From: Clytia hemisphaerica
Taxonomy: Eukaryota > Cnidaria > Hydrozoa > Leptothecata > Clytiidae
Assembly: GCA_902728285.1 (NCBI GenBank)
Contig: CACVBU010000616.1
Span: 1,611,209-1,675,208 of the forward strand
Length of the DNA: 64,000 bases
Reading direction: 5' to 3'
Every line of letters begins with the position of its first letter. Within the stretch, counting starts at the first letter, position 1. Positions 1-11,300 of this stretch are shown piece by piece. The notes below the pieces were generated by a model. It was not told the DNA's origin. It did not search any database and saw nothing but the letters and a program-made list of their open reading frames with translations. A program made the position numbers and the translations under genes.

Positions 1-1080
1 ATCGATTCCAAATTCCATCTGAAGGATTGAAAACTGTCTTCATTCAGAAGAAAAAGCTTTAAAATGACATCCCAATTCTTCAAAAGTGTTTTCGGTCAGC
101 AGAAAGAGCTTAAAATTGATTCTATAAGTACCACCCGACTGCTTTAAAAGTGTTTTCATTCTGCAGAAAACGCTTAAAATTCATTTCAAATACCATCTGA
201 AGGCATCAAAAGCGTTTTGTTCAGCAGAAATAGTACAAAATCTTTTCTAAATGCGATCTTAAAGCTTCAAAAGGTTAAAATCGATTCAAAATGCGATCAT
301 GAGGCTTGAAAAATGTTTTCATTCAGCAAAAAAAGGTTATGATTGATTCTAAATACCATCTGAATCATCTGATGGCTTGAAAAGTGTTTTTGTTGAGCAG
401 AAGAAACTTATAATCAAATCCAAATACCACCCAAAGGCTTCAAAAGTGTTTTCGTTCAGCAGAAAAAGCTTAAAACCGATTCTAAATACCACCTGAATGC
501 TTCAAGATGTGTTTTCCTTCAGCAGGAAAAGCTTTAAATCGATTCCAAATTCCATCTAAAGGATTGAAAACGGTCTTCATTCAGAAAAAAAAGCTTTAAA
601 ATGACATCCCAATTCTTCAAAAGTGTTTTCGGTCGGCAGAAAGAGCTTAAAATTGATTCTAAATACCACCCGACTGCTTCAAAAGTGTTTTTATTCTGCA
701 GAAAACGCTTAAAATTCATTTCAAATACCATCTGAAGGCATCAAAAGCGTTTTGTTCAGCAGAAAAAGTATAAAATCTTTTCTAAATGCGATTTTAAAGG
801 GGGGGTTTGTACTTTTACGGTGTGACGGGATTGGCCCTTTTTTAGTACGGTATTACGGGATTTGACGAAAAAAGAGACGGGAAAACGGTATTTTAAAATC
901 AGACTGTGACGATATTCAGGTACATTTTTGCCCCGTACAAGCCGGTGTGACGGTGTTATTATTTTTTCAATTTTCGGGATTACGGGATTCATCAAAAATT
1001 TTGACGGGAAAACGGTATTTCGAACCCCTGCAAACCCCCCCCTTAAAGCTTCAAAAGCGTTTTGAAGAGTTGAAAAGAGA
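1..1080. repeat. Satellite array, ~62-bp monomers in a ~538-bp higher-order repeat
   Basis: Degenerate monomers of about 62 bp follow one another. Each reads roughly ATACCAYCTGAAGGCTTC, then AAAAGTGTTTTCNTTCAGCA, then GAAAAAGCTTAAAATYGATT. Blocks starting near 1 and near 539 repeat in the same monomer order: the AAATTCCATCT variant is at 11 and 547, and the TCTAAATGCGAT variant at 245 and 781. This indicates a higher-order period of about 538 bp. The array continues off the left edge, and the second block is broken by the insertion at 798-1042. No protein is supported here; short open frames in the array are chance. Its role is unknown. Confidence 0.8.
798..1042. mobile_element. Short MITE with TTAA target duplication
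   Basis: A 245-bp segment interrupts a satellite monomer. TTAA flanks both sides (794-797 and 1043-1046). The ends are inverted: AGGGGGGGTTTG on the left and CAAACCCCCCCC on the right. The uninterrupted monomer at ~245-265 gives the empty-site sequence. Inside, two direct half-copies rich in ACGGGATT and GACGGGAAAACGGTATTT are visible. TTAA duplication is typical of piggyBac and Kolobok elements; which one applies here is inference. No transposase is encoded. Confidence 0.75.
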
Positions 1081-1716
1081 GGATCCAAACTGGCTTGAGA
1101 AATAGAAAGCAGTCACCACCAATAATGCACCTCCTCGAAGGGAGGGGCTCCGCCACTTCAGCTGGACAGTCGAGAAAAAGGGGCCGAAACTGGATGAAGT
1201 GGCTCCTCCTGAAGATGCAGTTGGTGGATCCAGTGTCACAGATGGCTATTTTCAGCACTCCTAAGTGTCATTTATACTTACTTCCCCGCCCTATTTTTTT
1301 GAGATGCCAACTTGTCATCTTGTACATTATTTTATGTTTTAGTACCCTATTGTGAATTTTTTTGAAGCATCTTCAGTATCCTTCATTTATTTTATAAGGG
1401 TATACCCCAAGCATCAATCAAGACTCAAAAAATATAATTTTCTGATCCAAGTCGGCCTTCTGGGGCCAGTCATGGGTCCTGAATGTTCAATTAAAGAAAA
1501 AATGAAGTTCTCCTCCAAATTTGAAGTAAAGAGAAGAAAAAGTTATGGCCTAAACAAGTTTGCCCTACCCCCAGAAACCATTAAAATTTTACAACATTTT
1601 TTGACCAAACAACCCTACATTTGGCCCTGGAAATCATATTAAGCTACCGATTTGACCAGGCCACCCGACTATTCTATAACTAGGATGCCTAAGGATACCG
1701 AAAAACCACCTTAAGC

Positions 1717-2469
1717 TTACTCCCGCTTATTCACATTAAGGCTAAGTTTACTTGACACTAACCAATCACTGACATTGTTTAGTTCGGAATTGAGTTCTTT
1801 TGAAAGCAGTTTTTTATCTGTATTTTCCATGAAGAGGCACGTCTCGTCTGCAAATTGAACAAAGTAAAGCTTTTGAGAAGATTCTACGATGTCATTGATG
1901 TACAGAATGAAAAGTAGGGGTCCCAAGATAGAACCTTGCGGAACTCCACAGTCGATTGTTAGAGGGGTTGATAAAGAATTTCGAACTGATACACATTGTT
2001 TACTATCGGAGAGTTATGATTTAAACCAGTTGTTTGAGACTCAACGAATACCATAATGAGAAAGTTTTTGGAGCATTATTTCATGACTTACTGTACCGAA
2101 GGCTTTAGCTAGGTCAAGAAAGATCCCGGGGGGGGGGCAGTAGGTTTACCAACTGACGGTATGTGCGGCGAAAAAATTGGCTTTTAGATCGCACCCTGAC
2201 AGTGCAGAAAAAGATCGGTGAAATTCGTACCCTTACAGTGCATTTTTTCAAATTTTAAACTCTTTTAGAGCAAAAAAAATATTTTGCAATTTTTCCCAGA
2301 TTTGCTGAAATTTCCACCCTTACAGTGCATTTATCAAAAGTCCACCCTTACAGTGCATTTCTGATATTTTGAAAAACATACCCTTAACCGCCGCACATAC
2401 CCGTCGGTCAATTTGCCTGACTGCCCCCCCCCCCTGAGAGAAAGATACAAGATTTGTATTTCTATTTGG
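1717..2469 (-). pseudogene. LINE reverse transcriptase fragment (CR1/jockey-like)
   Basis: Minus-strand translation gives motif A (IFLDLAKAF), then a region ending GPLLFILYINDI and the motif-C block VQFADETCLF, in which the catalytic FADD reads FADE. Nonsense codons and loss of both ends show it is dead. A G-run MITE (2125-2438) sits within motif A; removing it and one copy of its 8-bp duplication restores a continuous frame. No 3' end or endonuclease part remains. Confidence 0.75.
2125..2438. mobile_element. G-run MITE, copy 1 (314 bp)
   Basis: The left end is CCCGGGGGGGGGGCAGT and the right end ends in a C run with CTGAG. The 8-bp target duplication AGAAAGAT lies at 2117-2124 and 2439-2446 within a LINE fragment. 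Subterminal segments are inverted (GGTATGTGCGGC against GCCGCACATACC). Four spaced copies of CCCTTACAGTGCA-like sequence, one of them CCCTGACAGTGCA, fill the core, plus a half copy at the right. Elements at 24408-24744 and 56349-56679 share the layout but carry a different core motif. Non-coding. Confidence 0.8.
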
Positions 2470-2690
2470 TTGAGTTGCAGGAGGCTTTAGAGGCCTATTC
2501 TCGCAACTTTAGACGCTTACTAATGAGCGTCCCGTCAGCACCTTGAACTGACTACCCAATTCCCCTCACATGGCATGGGTTGACCTGGGTGAAGGAACAT
2601 TCACTTACCAAGTGAACTGCCGTGAGTGGAATCGAACCCTGGCCTCCTGCACAGAAGCCAAGGTCGACTACCACTAGACACCCATATATA
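2461..2690 (-). repeat. tRNA-derived SINE
   Basis: On the minus strand the head starts near 2690 with GGTGTCTAGTGGTAG, an A-box-like block. About 45 nt later comes a perfect B box, GGTTCGATTCC, near 2630. The sequence continues ~150 nt past the tRNA-like part into an unrelated body, which a true tRNA gene would not do. The head should be transcribed by RNA polymerase III if still active. It abuts the LINE fragment on its left. Confidence 0.7.
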
Positions 2691-4022
2691 TGGTGAAGAT
2701 CAGAGATCTGAACTCAAGGAGAGCAAGTGTTACTAAATAAAATAAAGATGAAACATAAAAAGGGACTAATATTTTTGTAATTATATGTTTATTTAAATTT
2801 TTTCAATTTTTCTAAATGCATAACTCAACCAAATCAAACATTCTGTCAAGAAATGAAGATTTTATGCAAAAAAGAACCGACAAACCAATAGACATAAAGT
2901 TAAAAAAGCCAAGCGGAAACACAAACACAGCAATCACATAAACACGAACACCAAAAACCACTCAAAAACCCAACAAAAATGTAATGCAATCTGGAGTCTC
3001 CGACAGGCACAGTGGCTTGAAACATGTTTTAAGGACGTCCAACACTCAGCAGCCCCCAGATTCCATAACCCTGAACCGACCCGCAATCCAAACAAACTAA
3101 CTAACTAACCTAGAAAAATAAACACAAACTAGCACACAAATACAAAGAAACAAAAAGGGGGTTAAACAACAGACAAAACTATCTAGCTAGCTATCTATCT
3201 ATCTATCTATATATATATTTAAGTAATAACAAAACATACATGCTCCTTCTCCCTACATATAAAAACATTTAACAAAAAAACATAAATGAAAATGAGTTAA
3301 AATAAAATGTTTGGTTCTTTGTTCAAAAATAATTTATTATATAAAATTCCTAAATAAAAAGCTCATATCAAACCAAGGATAAGTAGTAAAGTTGAGAATT
3401 AAAGACTGAGAATATTGACACAAAGCTTAACATAATGGCTTGGTGCTGAGAATACCAAAATGTACAGGGCGGTATTGAAAACTAGGAGTTGAAATTAAGT
3501 TGAATCCTCAAGCTGAACATGTAAATTCGCGGTGATGAGAAGTTCAAGTCAAAAAAATAAATACTAAATGAGTTAAATAAATTAGATAAATAGCTATAAA
3601 CATTTAAAATATTTTTATGGTTTCAGAGAGAATGGCTTCAAAACGAGTGAAATAAGAAAGAGTAAGGTGAACAAAGGCAAAGAATTTAAAATTAGTGAGA
3701 GTAAAAACATGGGTGGAGGCTAACCTAAACTTGCAACAAAATAGGAAGTTTCATTAGCTTCATGCAAAATGAAAAGGTAAGATAAATTAAATAAATAAAA
3801 ATATATGTAAATAAATCACTGAAAGTTAGAAATGCTAGTAATTATACTAGAAATTGCTCCTTGTGTTAAGTAAGAGTTAATTGGAAATGGCTTCAAGAAC
3901 GTAAATGATGCTGACCTGGGAATTAGTTTTAAACGAGCTTGAACTAGGGCCAAGGCAACCTGGTGTCAGTGATTAAAAAAACACAAGAGGCTGATACACA
4001 AGGGAAAAAAATACCATATGAT
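2691..4022. other. Gene-poor AT-rich stretch with microsatellite
   Basis: No convincing coding sequence. A simple repeat at 3179-3219 runs CTAG, then TATC repeats, then TA repeats. The right part, from ~3960, is probably the 3' untranslated tail of the LINE fragment that follows on the minus strand. Otherwise nothing recognised. Confidence 0.5.
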
Positions 4023-5312
4023 CTAGTTTCTGTCAAAATAAGACGAAATTTCGATTTTAAATTCATTTCTATTTTCAATATTCAATACTTCTTTTGGCAA
4101 CTCATTCCACCATTTAACAGTTATGGACAGAAAAGAATCTCTATATGCTATTACTCTTCCGTGTATTGGCTGGTATTTAACACTATCACGAACTTGTTTT
4201 GGGAGAATACTCTGCATTTCCAACTTTCCCGATCTTATGTCATGAAATACAGCTACAGAATCAACTTTTCTTTGGTGTTCCAAAGTTTTCCATTTTAGAT
4301 CATTCAACATTCTAGTAGGACTAGCATCCCACGACCAATTCGAGAAAACAAAGCGGGCTCCTTTACGTTGGACCATATCAAGATTATCACATAAGGTTTG
4401 GCTCGATACTGGGTTCCACACTGGAGATGCATAGGACAGGATAGGTCTAACATATGTATTGAATGCTTTCGCTTTGATTTTACGTGAACAATTCCTCAGG
4501 TTCCTTTGAAGAAAAGATCTCTTTTGATTTGCCTTTTTGCATATTGTGTCAATATGAGTGTTCCACTTGAGCTTATTGTTCAGGGTTACTCCAAGGTATT
4601 TGGCGTTGGATAATTTCTCAAACTCTGTTTGATGGATAGAATATGTGCCTTCTATGGGTTTGGTTTTATTTGTAATTGGGAGATGTTTGCACTTTTGAGG
4701 ATGAAATTCCATATCCCATAGTGTCTCTCATTGCTGAAGTACTGTGTCACCAATACTATCAATTATGCGATACAAGTAAGCGTCATCTGCAAATAGGCGA
4801 ATGTTAGATTTAACGTATGATGGCATGTTGTTGATGTAAATCAAGAATAGTAGTGGTCCAAGTACGGTGCCTTGTGGTACACCAGACAAAACGTTTGCCG
4901 TATCTGAGGATTTCCCGTTTAATAAAACTTGTTGCATTCTGTTTGATAGGAATGCTTTTATCCATTTAAGTGTGCCGAATACCATAGTGTGATGCCTTTA
5001 GACAAAGTTTGAAGTGGTTAACTTTGTCAAATGCCTTGCTAAAGCCCAGTGAGATAGAGTCTGTTTGTTTCTTATCATTAAGGTTCCTAGCAAAGTCGTT
5101 GACGGTGGTTAAAAGTTGACTCATACACGAACGTTTTTCTCTGAAACCATGTTGGTAGTCACTCAATATATTATTATCATTTATAAGGTGTGTCATAACA
5201 TTGCTATAAATAATATGTTCCAGGCACTTGCAACAAATCGATGTGAGTGAAACTGGTCGATAATTTTCAGGTTCTTATCTTTGTTACCCCCTTTGTACAC
5301 AGGTACAATAAA
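4023..5312 (-). pseudogene. CR1/jockey-type LINE reverse transcriptase, 3' part
   Basis: Three minus-strand pieces in different frames assemble one RT. First (5310-4966) come IVPVYKGG, YRPVSLTSICCKCLEHIIY, a QHGFREKRSC block and motif A as GFSKAFDKVNH, with the usual D of LDFSKAFD changed to G. Second (4985-4728) is GVPQGTVLGPLLFLIYINN with catalytic FADDAYLYR. Third (4712-4023) is the thumb/C-terminus with LGVTLNNKLKW and RPILSYASPVWNP, ending in a stop. The breaks are frameshifts. The 5' side stops at 5312 where another element begins, so ORF1 and the endonuclease are missing. Confidence 0.85.
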
Positions 5313-5545
5313 TGGGCTGTTCCAGTTAAAATCCATTACCCCCTAGTGGACGACATTACTTTCAGATAGTGGTGTTGGCTCGGAAATTCCGTTCTCGAAT
5401 CAATAACCTACGGAATTCCACGTACTATTTCCAGATAATGTATCGGAAATTCCGTTGATGCGCAGCTATAAGTTACGGAAATCCAAACGCTATTTAACAG
5501 ATATTGTATCGGAAATCCAAATGTTTATTCAGATCTTGTATCAGA
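5313..5545. mobile_element. MITE-like repeat with CGGAAATTCCG motifs, copy 1
   Basis: It begins GGGCTGTTCCAGTTAAAATC, then CATTACCCCCTAGTGGACGA. The same end occurs in reverse at ~27195-27237. Inside are at least four copies of TATCGGAAATTCCG or close variants, spaced roughly 40-60 bp. The left end cuts off a LINE. I could not find the opposite terminus, so the right limit is approximate. Non-coding. Confidence 0.6.
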
Positions 5546-7392
5546 ATTCCTAGCAAATTTTCATTTTTTTACCAAAGAGAATATAACAACTAAGCTTTAG
5601 CTTTTAAAGTATCTTTGTTTTTACTTAGGAGTTATTTCAAGATGTTACAGTAGAACTGTGCTCTACATCGAAAAAAAAATGCTCAACCTCCCAATCGCAC
5701 TTCAATTGGTTAATTTTTGGCTCAATCAACTAATCAGTCCTTTTTACACCAACCCCTTTTTTATTTCGGCCTTTTTATTACGACACAGCTGAATTGTCTT
5801 TTTAAACCCAGCCCTAGTTAAAATCACAGTATAAGTTTTATATGGCGCTGAATCTCAATGTTGGTCACATTCAATGGGGGCAATTTTCTTGGGGCAATTC
5901 TTGACATCATTGATAGCGAGGTTCAAGTATCGGTAAGTAAATCGATGTGACGGATGGGGTTCCTACAGCCTTTTTGTGCACCACGGCACTTTTCTGCAGG
6001 CATAATTGCTCATAGGATACGCCCCTTACGAGAATCTACAGTATCGAGGTTCAACCTTGTTAATTTGAGAAATATTGAGTACTTTTTTTGTAAAGCTTAG
6101 GATGCCCCTTATCAGGGAAAATGTCGTGGGAAAGTGACGCAAATTTTGAGGCGTGGCGAGTTTTTCCACGTCAAAAAAAATTGCCGAAATTTCATCACCC
6201 GACAAAACTCTTCACCAGTTTTTTAATCTAAGATCAGACTTTTTATTCAAAATTTTACACCGCAAACAAAATTAAAGATCTAATTCTTGACCGAAATTTT
6301 CGCGAAATTTTTCCTCGACTAATTTAAACCCCGATATTCTTTTCCCCGATTCGTAAGAAGCGATTGAATGTACATTTCTCATGCAGGGACAAATAACGTT
6401 TTAAAAATAATGTCTACTCAATTTTAAAGTTACACTTTCATAGCGGATAAAGTAGGAGCAAGAACCAAGAATTAGTTAGATTTTAAAAAGACAAAATTTG
6501 CTCATATTTGGTAGACATTAGGCACGCGAGTCTCAATTGAAAGTAGCTGTTTATCTAAAATGAAACATAAAAAGGGACACAAAACCTTCCAGGGTTATGG
6601 ATAATATATTTAGAGACTATTTTGATTTTATCTTAGTTGATCCACATCCACATATATCCACAATATATTGCAAAGAAAACAGAAAGAAATGATAGACCGT
6701 TATAAAGATATTACTTAACAAGAAAATATGTAATAGCAATAAAATGATAAACACACAGAAGGGATATAAACAAACGAAACAAAAATATGAAAAATGTTCA
6801 TTACTTGCTGTATTTCATTGGAAATCTACAGTGTGTATCTCACTAAGTTTAAAATAATATCAAACTTTGTTTCAAAAAAAATGGCAGTACGCACATTTTA
6901 GTTAATTGCTCTTGAAGGAAAAAAGATATTATTAAAAGTGATACCTCATTGAAAAGATAATTTTGAGTGGAAGAATTTAAAACTTCAAAAATTTCTAAAT
7001 AATTTGAAAATGAAAATGAAAAATGAAGATGAAAAAATGAATATATTTATATGCTCAAAATATTTAAAATAATAGTTTTCTGAAACTTTGAACTTTGCTG
7101 TTTTCAAATATGTTTTCAGATTCTTCATATCTTGCTTCGACCAAAAGTTACAGCCCTTCAAAGAAGGTTAGAAATGGTCGAAAATTGGCAAAAAACAGGC
7201 AAAATGGACCCATGACGTGGTCATCAAGCCTGAAAAGCTTCTCATAAGAACAAACAAAAACTTAAACTCATAAAGGTGTGTCATGATTGTTATTTCTTAT
7301 ATTGGCTTATACACGCTTTTCAAAATGGCTAGAAGTTGACTCGTTAAATGATGTATAGAAAATCAGCAGAATAGGGTTGTCTGTGAATTAAC
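5546..7392. other. Gene-less stretch
   Basis: No open frame with recognisable protein. Near 5644 ACAGTAGAAC and near 6033 AGAATCTACAGT are weak inverted ends of the CAGTAGAAYCTCT type, perhaps a decayed mariner-like MITE. The rest is AT-rich and unremarkable. Polyadenylation of the minus-strand gene that ends at 7393 would fall here. Confidence 0.4.
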
Positions 7393-8349
7393 TTAAGCTA
7401 GCTTAAGTTGGTTATCCGACAACGAGGATGTTACTTCCAAGTCATAAATTGAGTCACGCTCACTCACGTGCTGGACAGATATCTGATCCTCTTCCCTACA
7501 AAAATCCGTTACGTAGGCCACATACCAACCACCTCGCCATCCAAGCACTTGTACGTCTTCTTTCTTCCAAAACACCTTGACTTTGGCCCCAATTTGGAAA
7601 AAACACTCGTAGTTGTCCAATTGTCCAGTTTCTCCATCTTCAATATCATCCATAATGGCGTCAGCATCCCCGATGTCTCTTGTTTTAGGATCCGTAGACG
7701 ATTTTATAAAAGTTTCCAGTGGGGAAAATATATCAGCCAAGGTCTCGAAATTGGTATCTTCGGGTCTTTGGATTTTCGAACGAGTGACTTCCGATGAGTT
7801 TTTTCTTTTAGTAATTTCATCTTGGAAACCAAGGATTGACATTCGTTTTTGTTCCAAAATAACTTCTTTCGCGATTTTGATCACCTTCATTACGCTTGAA
7901 ACCTCATCCTTGGATATAAAGTCATCTTTATTGTTCTTCTTGAGGTAGCAGCGGAGTGCGAGTTCATCTTTGGTACCGATTGTTGATAGACCATTCTGAT
8001 GAAGGATGAACCTCAAATCGGACACTGGTACTTTAGTTGTAATTTGATACAAAGTCGACGGCAGACCTTCGAGTTTAATTGGCTGATATGGGGGCGCTTC
8101 CTCCTTCATCAATGCTTTCACCAACTCATGCTTCTTTTTGAATTGATGTTTGATCTTTTCCGCTTTACATTTTTCGACTAGCTGTACTTTCTTAACTTTA
8201 TACAGTGGATGTCTACGGACTCTCTCCAATTCCAACCCTTCATTGATCAATTTCTCTTGTTTTGATTTCTTCTCTGCAATGAATTCCTTGAGATCGTCTA
8301 AAGGCACCCATTCGAGAAGAGCTAGCGATACCAAAACTTCACTTGGGAC
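7393..8349 (-). CDS. Terminal exon of the DDE/SAP gene: SAP-like plus SH3/Tudor-like
   Basis: Acceptor TTTTTAAG|GTCCC; 957 nt including the TAA stop. It opens VPSEVLVSLALLEWVPLDDL and contains two lysine-rich helix-turn-helix stretches. One, VSDLRFILHQNGLSTIGTKD followed by ELALRC, resembles a SAP motif (DNA-binding helix-extended loop-helix). After an acidic linker, the last ~70 residues (IGAKVKVFWKKED, GWRGGWYVAYVTDF) look like an SH3/Tudor/Agenet-type barrel. A chromatin-binding tail on an integrase core is inferred. No CDS lies on the opposite strand. Confidence 0.75.
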   Translation of the reverse strand, partial: VPSEVLVSLALLEWVPLDDLKEFIAEKKSKQEKLINEGLELERVRRHPLYKVKKVQLVEKCKAEKIKHQFKKKHELVKALMKEEAPPYQPIKLEGLPSTLYQITTKVPVSDLRFILHQNGLSTIGTKDELALRCYLKKNNKDDFISKDEVSSVMKVIKIAKEVILEQKRMSILGFQDEITKRKNSSEVTRSKIQRPEDTNFETLADIFSPLETFIKSSTDPKTRDIGDADAIMDDIEDGETGQLDNYECFFQIGAKVKVFWKKEDVQVLGWRGGWYVAYVTDFCREEDQISVQHVSERDSIYDLEVTSSLSDNQLKLA

Positions 8350-11300
8350 CTTAAAAATAATGAGGTACCTATTTTAATTAAAATATTCCGATAGTAAACA
8401 AAACACAGTTTCAACAACGATGGTAGCATTATCTGATTAAATTTTGTAGTCTGTAAGAAAATGAGCACAGTTGACTAATTTCATTATTTGCCTCGTGTAT
8501 TTTATATGACAAGTAAATGGTAATATGTCTTTTGTTTTGTGAGCGTAACCCAACTAACTTCGAGTTAAAATGCATATATTATTTTAATGATAATTAATGG
8601 AATTAAAAAAATGGAGTCACGATTACTTGATTACGTCGAATTTTCCACGTTCTTTCAGACCCGGATAAATTAAAAACAAAAAAATATTTTCAAAGCACGC
8701 TCGCTCTTTATCGTGTGTTAACAAATACTAATCGGTTAATTAGTGCACTCACTTCTAACATTATTCGAAGGACAGCGTCCAAAATCCTGGATGGTAGAAA
8801 CAGCTCCGGCGTTTGCGTCAGAACAGGAATTATTTCATTAATTTCTTGTGCTTTTGAGATAGACAAGTAGTGAAGCTCTTCTGTCTCCACCCACCGCACA
8901 AAATCGGGTATTGGCTGTGGAGGATGTCGTGAGATTGCTTGATTCTGTTCCATGTCATTTTCCCTGATAAATATAATTATTAGTACACAAGTAAAATTGT
9001 GTGAATTAAGTCATTAAAAATTTATCAATTTAATCTGTTAGTAGAAATGATGCCAAGGTTTTTGTAGACTAGGCTATAGGCTAAAACAAAAAAGAACTAA
9101 GCCCGAAGTCGACGAAAATTTGCGGAACGGGTTTTGAAACACCCGGTATAAAGCCAATATAATATAAAATACCTATAAAGGATGCAACTGTATTGGTCAC
9201 TCCAATTGGTGTTCGGTGTATTCAGCTTTGTCAGTAAATTGTAATCGTCAATGTATCTAGATTGAGTGAAGTGGTGATTATTGATTTGAGTGATTATTCA
9301 AATAAATTGATGATACATCTTAACACCCTCGATTAAGACCTCAGACACTTCTAAGTATAAGAAAATGAATGATTCCAGACCAGGTAGTCGAGACAAAGGT
9401 ACACTGATATACAGACGCTCCATTGAGTAAAAGTTCCAAGCACAATTAATTTCTTTTTTAATGTTCAATCCTTCAATGCTAAAAAGATTACCTCCTTTCA
9501 CAATCATTGGCTTTCCACAGAATTTTCATGTGGGTGGCTAATGGACATTCTTCAGGCTTGTAGGTCCAGTCGCAAAGCTCTTTCCCTTCTTCCGATAACA
9601 TTAGGAATTGTCGCAAACGTTCTTCATCGTTGAATACAAATTCTTCATCTCGAACGCCACGAACACAAGTCAATGGATGGCCTGAATATCCCCCTTGTCC
9701 GATGCAATCGATGACCTGCTTGCACATCTCCTCCATATTTTCCCTATGTTTTATGTCTCCAATTTCACATTCAGCATGCTTCAATTTTGAACTGAAGGGT
9801 CCATGACGACTTATACAATCATTTTCTACGGCATGCACACGCTCAACATAGTTTAATTTTGAATTATACTCTGCAAACGACATCTGTGAAATTACGTCCA
9901 GATTAAGGTAATTCAATAATCTCGCAAGAAGCATTTTGACCAACGGGCTACTCGGAGCTTCACCAGGACCATTGTCTACAATAAAAGCCATTTGTGTTCT
10001 GAGACATCCTGTTATGGCGTTACGAAACCATTTGTCAAGGCCAGGGTTTGCCAACAAAGTGAAGATTTCGTTTAATCTACGAAAAGTGGAGTCAGCTTCA
10101 AAATAGCTTAAATTGATGAGGGTGCAGGCTTTGCCTCCACGAGTAATGGTTGTCACCTTCTTAAGATCACTTCCGATGTTTCAACCGTCGCTTCATGCTG
10201 TAATAATAAAAGCAAAAATAATATTCAAGATTACTGTCTTTTCATTTCATTCTTTTGTAAGTAAGTAAGTCTACTCATCTGATGGCTGTCGGCGGAGCCG
10301 GGAGTGAGGGAGTCTACATATCCGCTTTTCTATTTGCGCTAGACCAGGGAGATCGAATGCTGAGGTGGAGCACCACATCTACTCTCAGCTCCCAGTTACT
10401 TACCCGCTTAGATCAGATTACCCATTCTAATCTACTCATTCGCTGAGTTGGCGGCGACCGGGGATCGAACCCACAACCCTCGAATTGCAAGCCGATTGTT
10501 TTGCCAGCAGGAAATACAATGCATTTAATTGATTCCCAGACAAAATTCGAAAAGGAAATAAAGTAAAAATTATATGAAATGCAAATTGAACGAGTCTCAA
10601 GTTAAGTACCTCTTTGGTTTCCAAAAGTAGATGTGTCATGGGTGTGACCGCGTTAGTTTTACTCTGATCCCAATCATGATCAGGGGCGTTGGTTTTTTTC
10701 CAGCTCTTGCCAGGTTTCTGCACGGGTGTTATACCTATCAGCTAAAAAATAGAAAGTAAAGCTATTTATTCTAGTAACGTATTTTACAAAAAGAATTTTT
10801 TTTTCACCATTAAAAATATATTATGAAAGATTCGTGGTAGATAGAATAGTTGAATTACTATTTCATGCTGAATCTGGGTCTAAGGTATTCATTACTTGCG
10901 TTCAATTTGTCCTCTTTCTTTTATGCTAACAGCCACTCGGATACGTCGCACCAAACCGGGCTCAGGGCCAACTTTTCAAACTTTTATTTGAAAAAACTAT
11001 AAAGGTCACATCTATGTTCACGACTCAAGAAAGGAGTCAGAGACAGCAGTGGGAAAACGATTTGGAAAATATCTGTTACTAAACAATTGTGATGGAATCA
11101 ATAAATACAAAAACTGTGTAATATTAATTTACCTGGTACATTTTTCTTTGCATCTTTTGAATCAATGACGGTGTTGTCTAGGTTGGTAAGGCTATTCAAA
11201 AATAGAGTCACGTTTGATGCAGCCCAGTGAACGTTTATAACCTTAAACAGAGGGTTAGGATAGAGTAATCAGGATGTTTTGTCCATGGGCATTGATATTA

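Noticed and set aside
2613-2690. True tRNA gene
   Set aside because: A and B boxes are present, but the sequence continues into a SINE body and the cloverleaf pairing is poor.
10436-10723. 95-residue minus-strand ORF as one gene
   Set aside because: Its first part is exon 4 of the DDE gene; the rest reads through the donor into intron and SINE.
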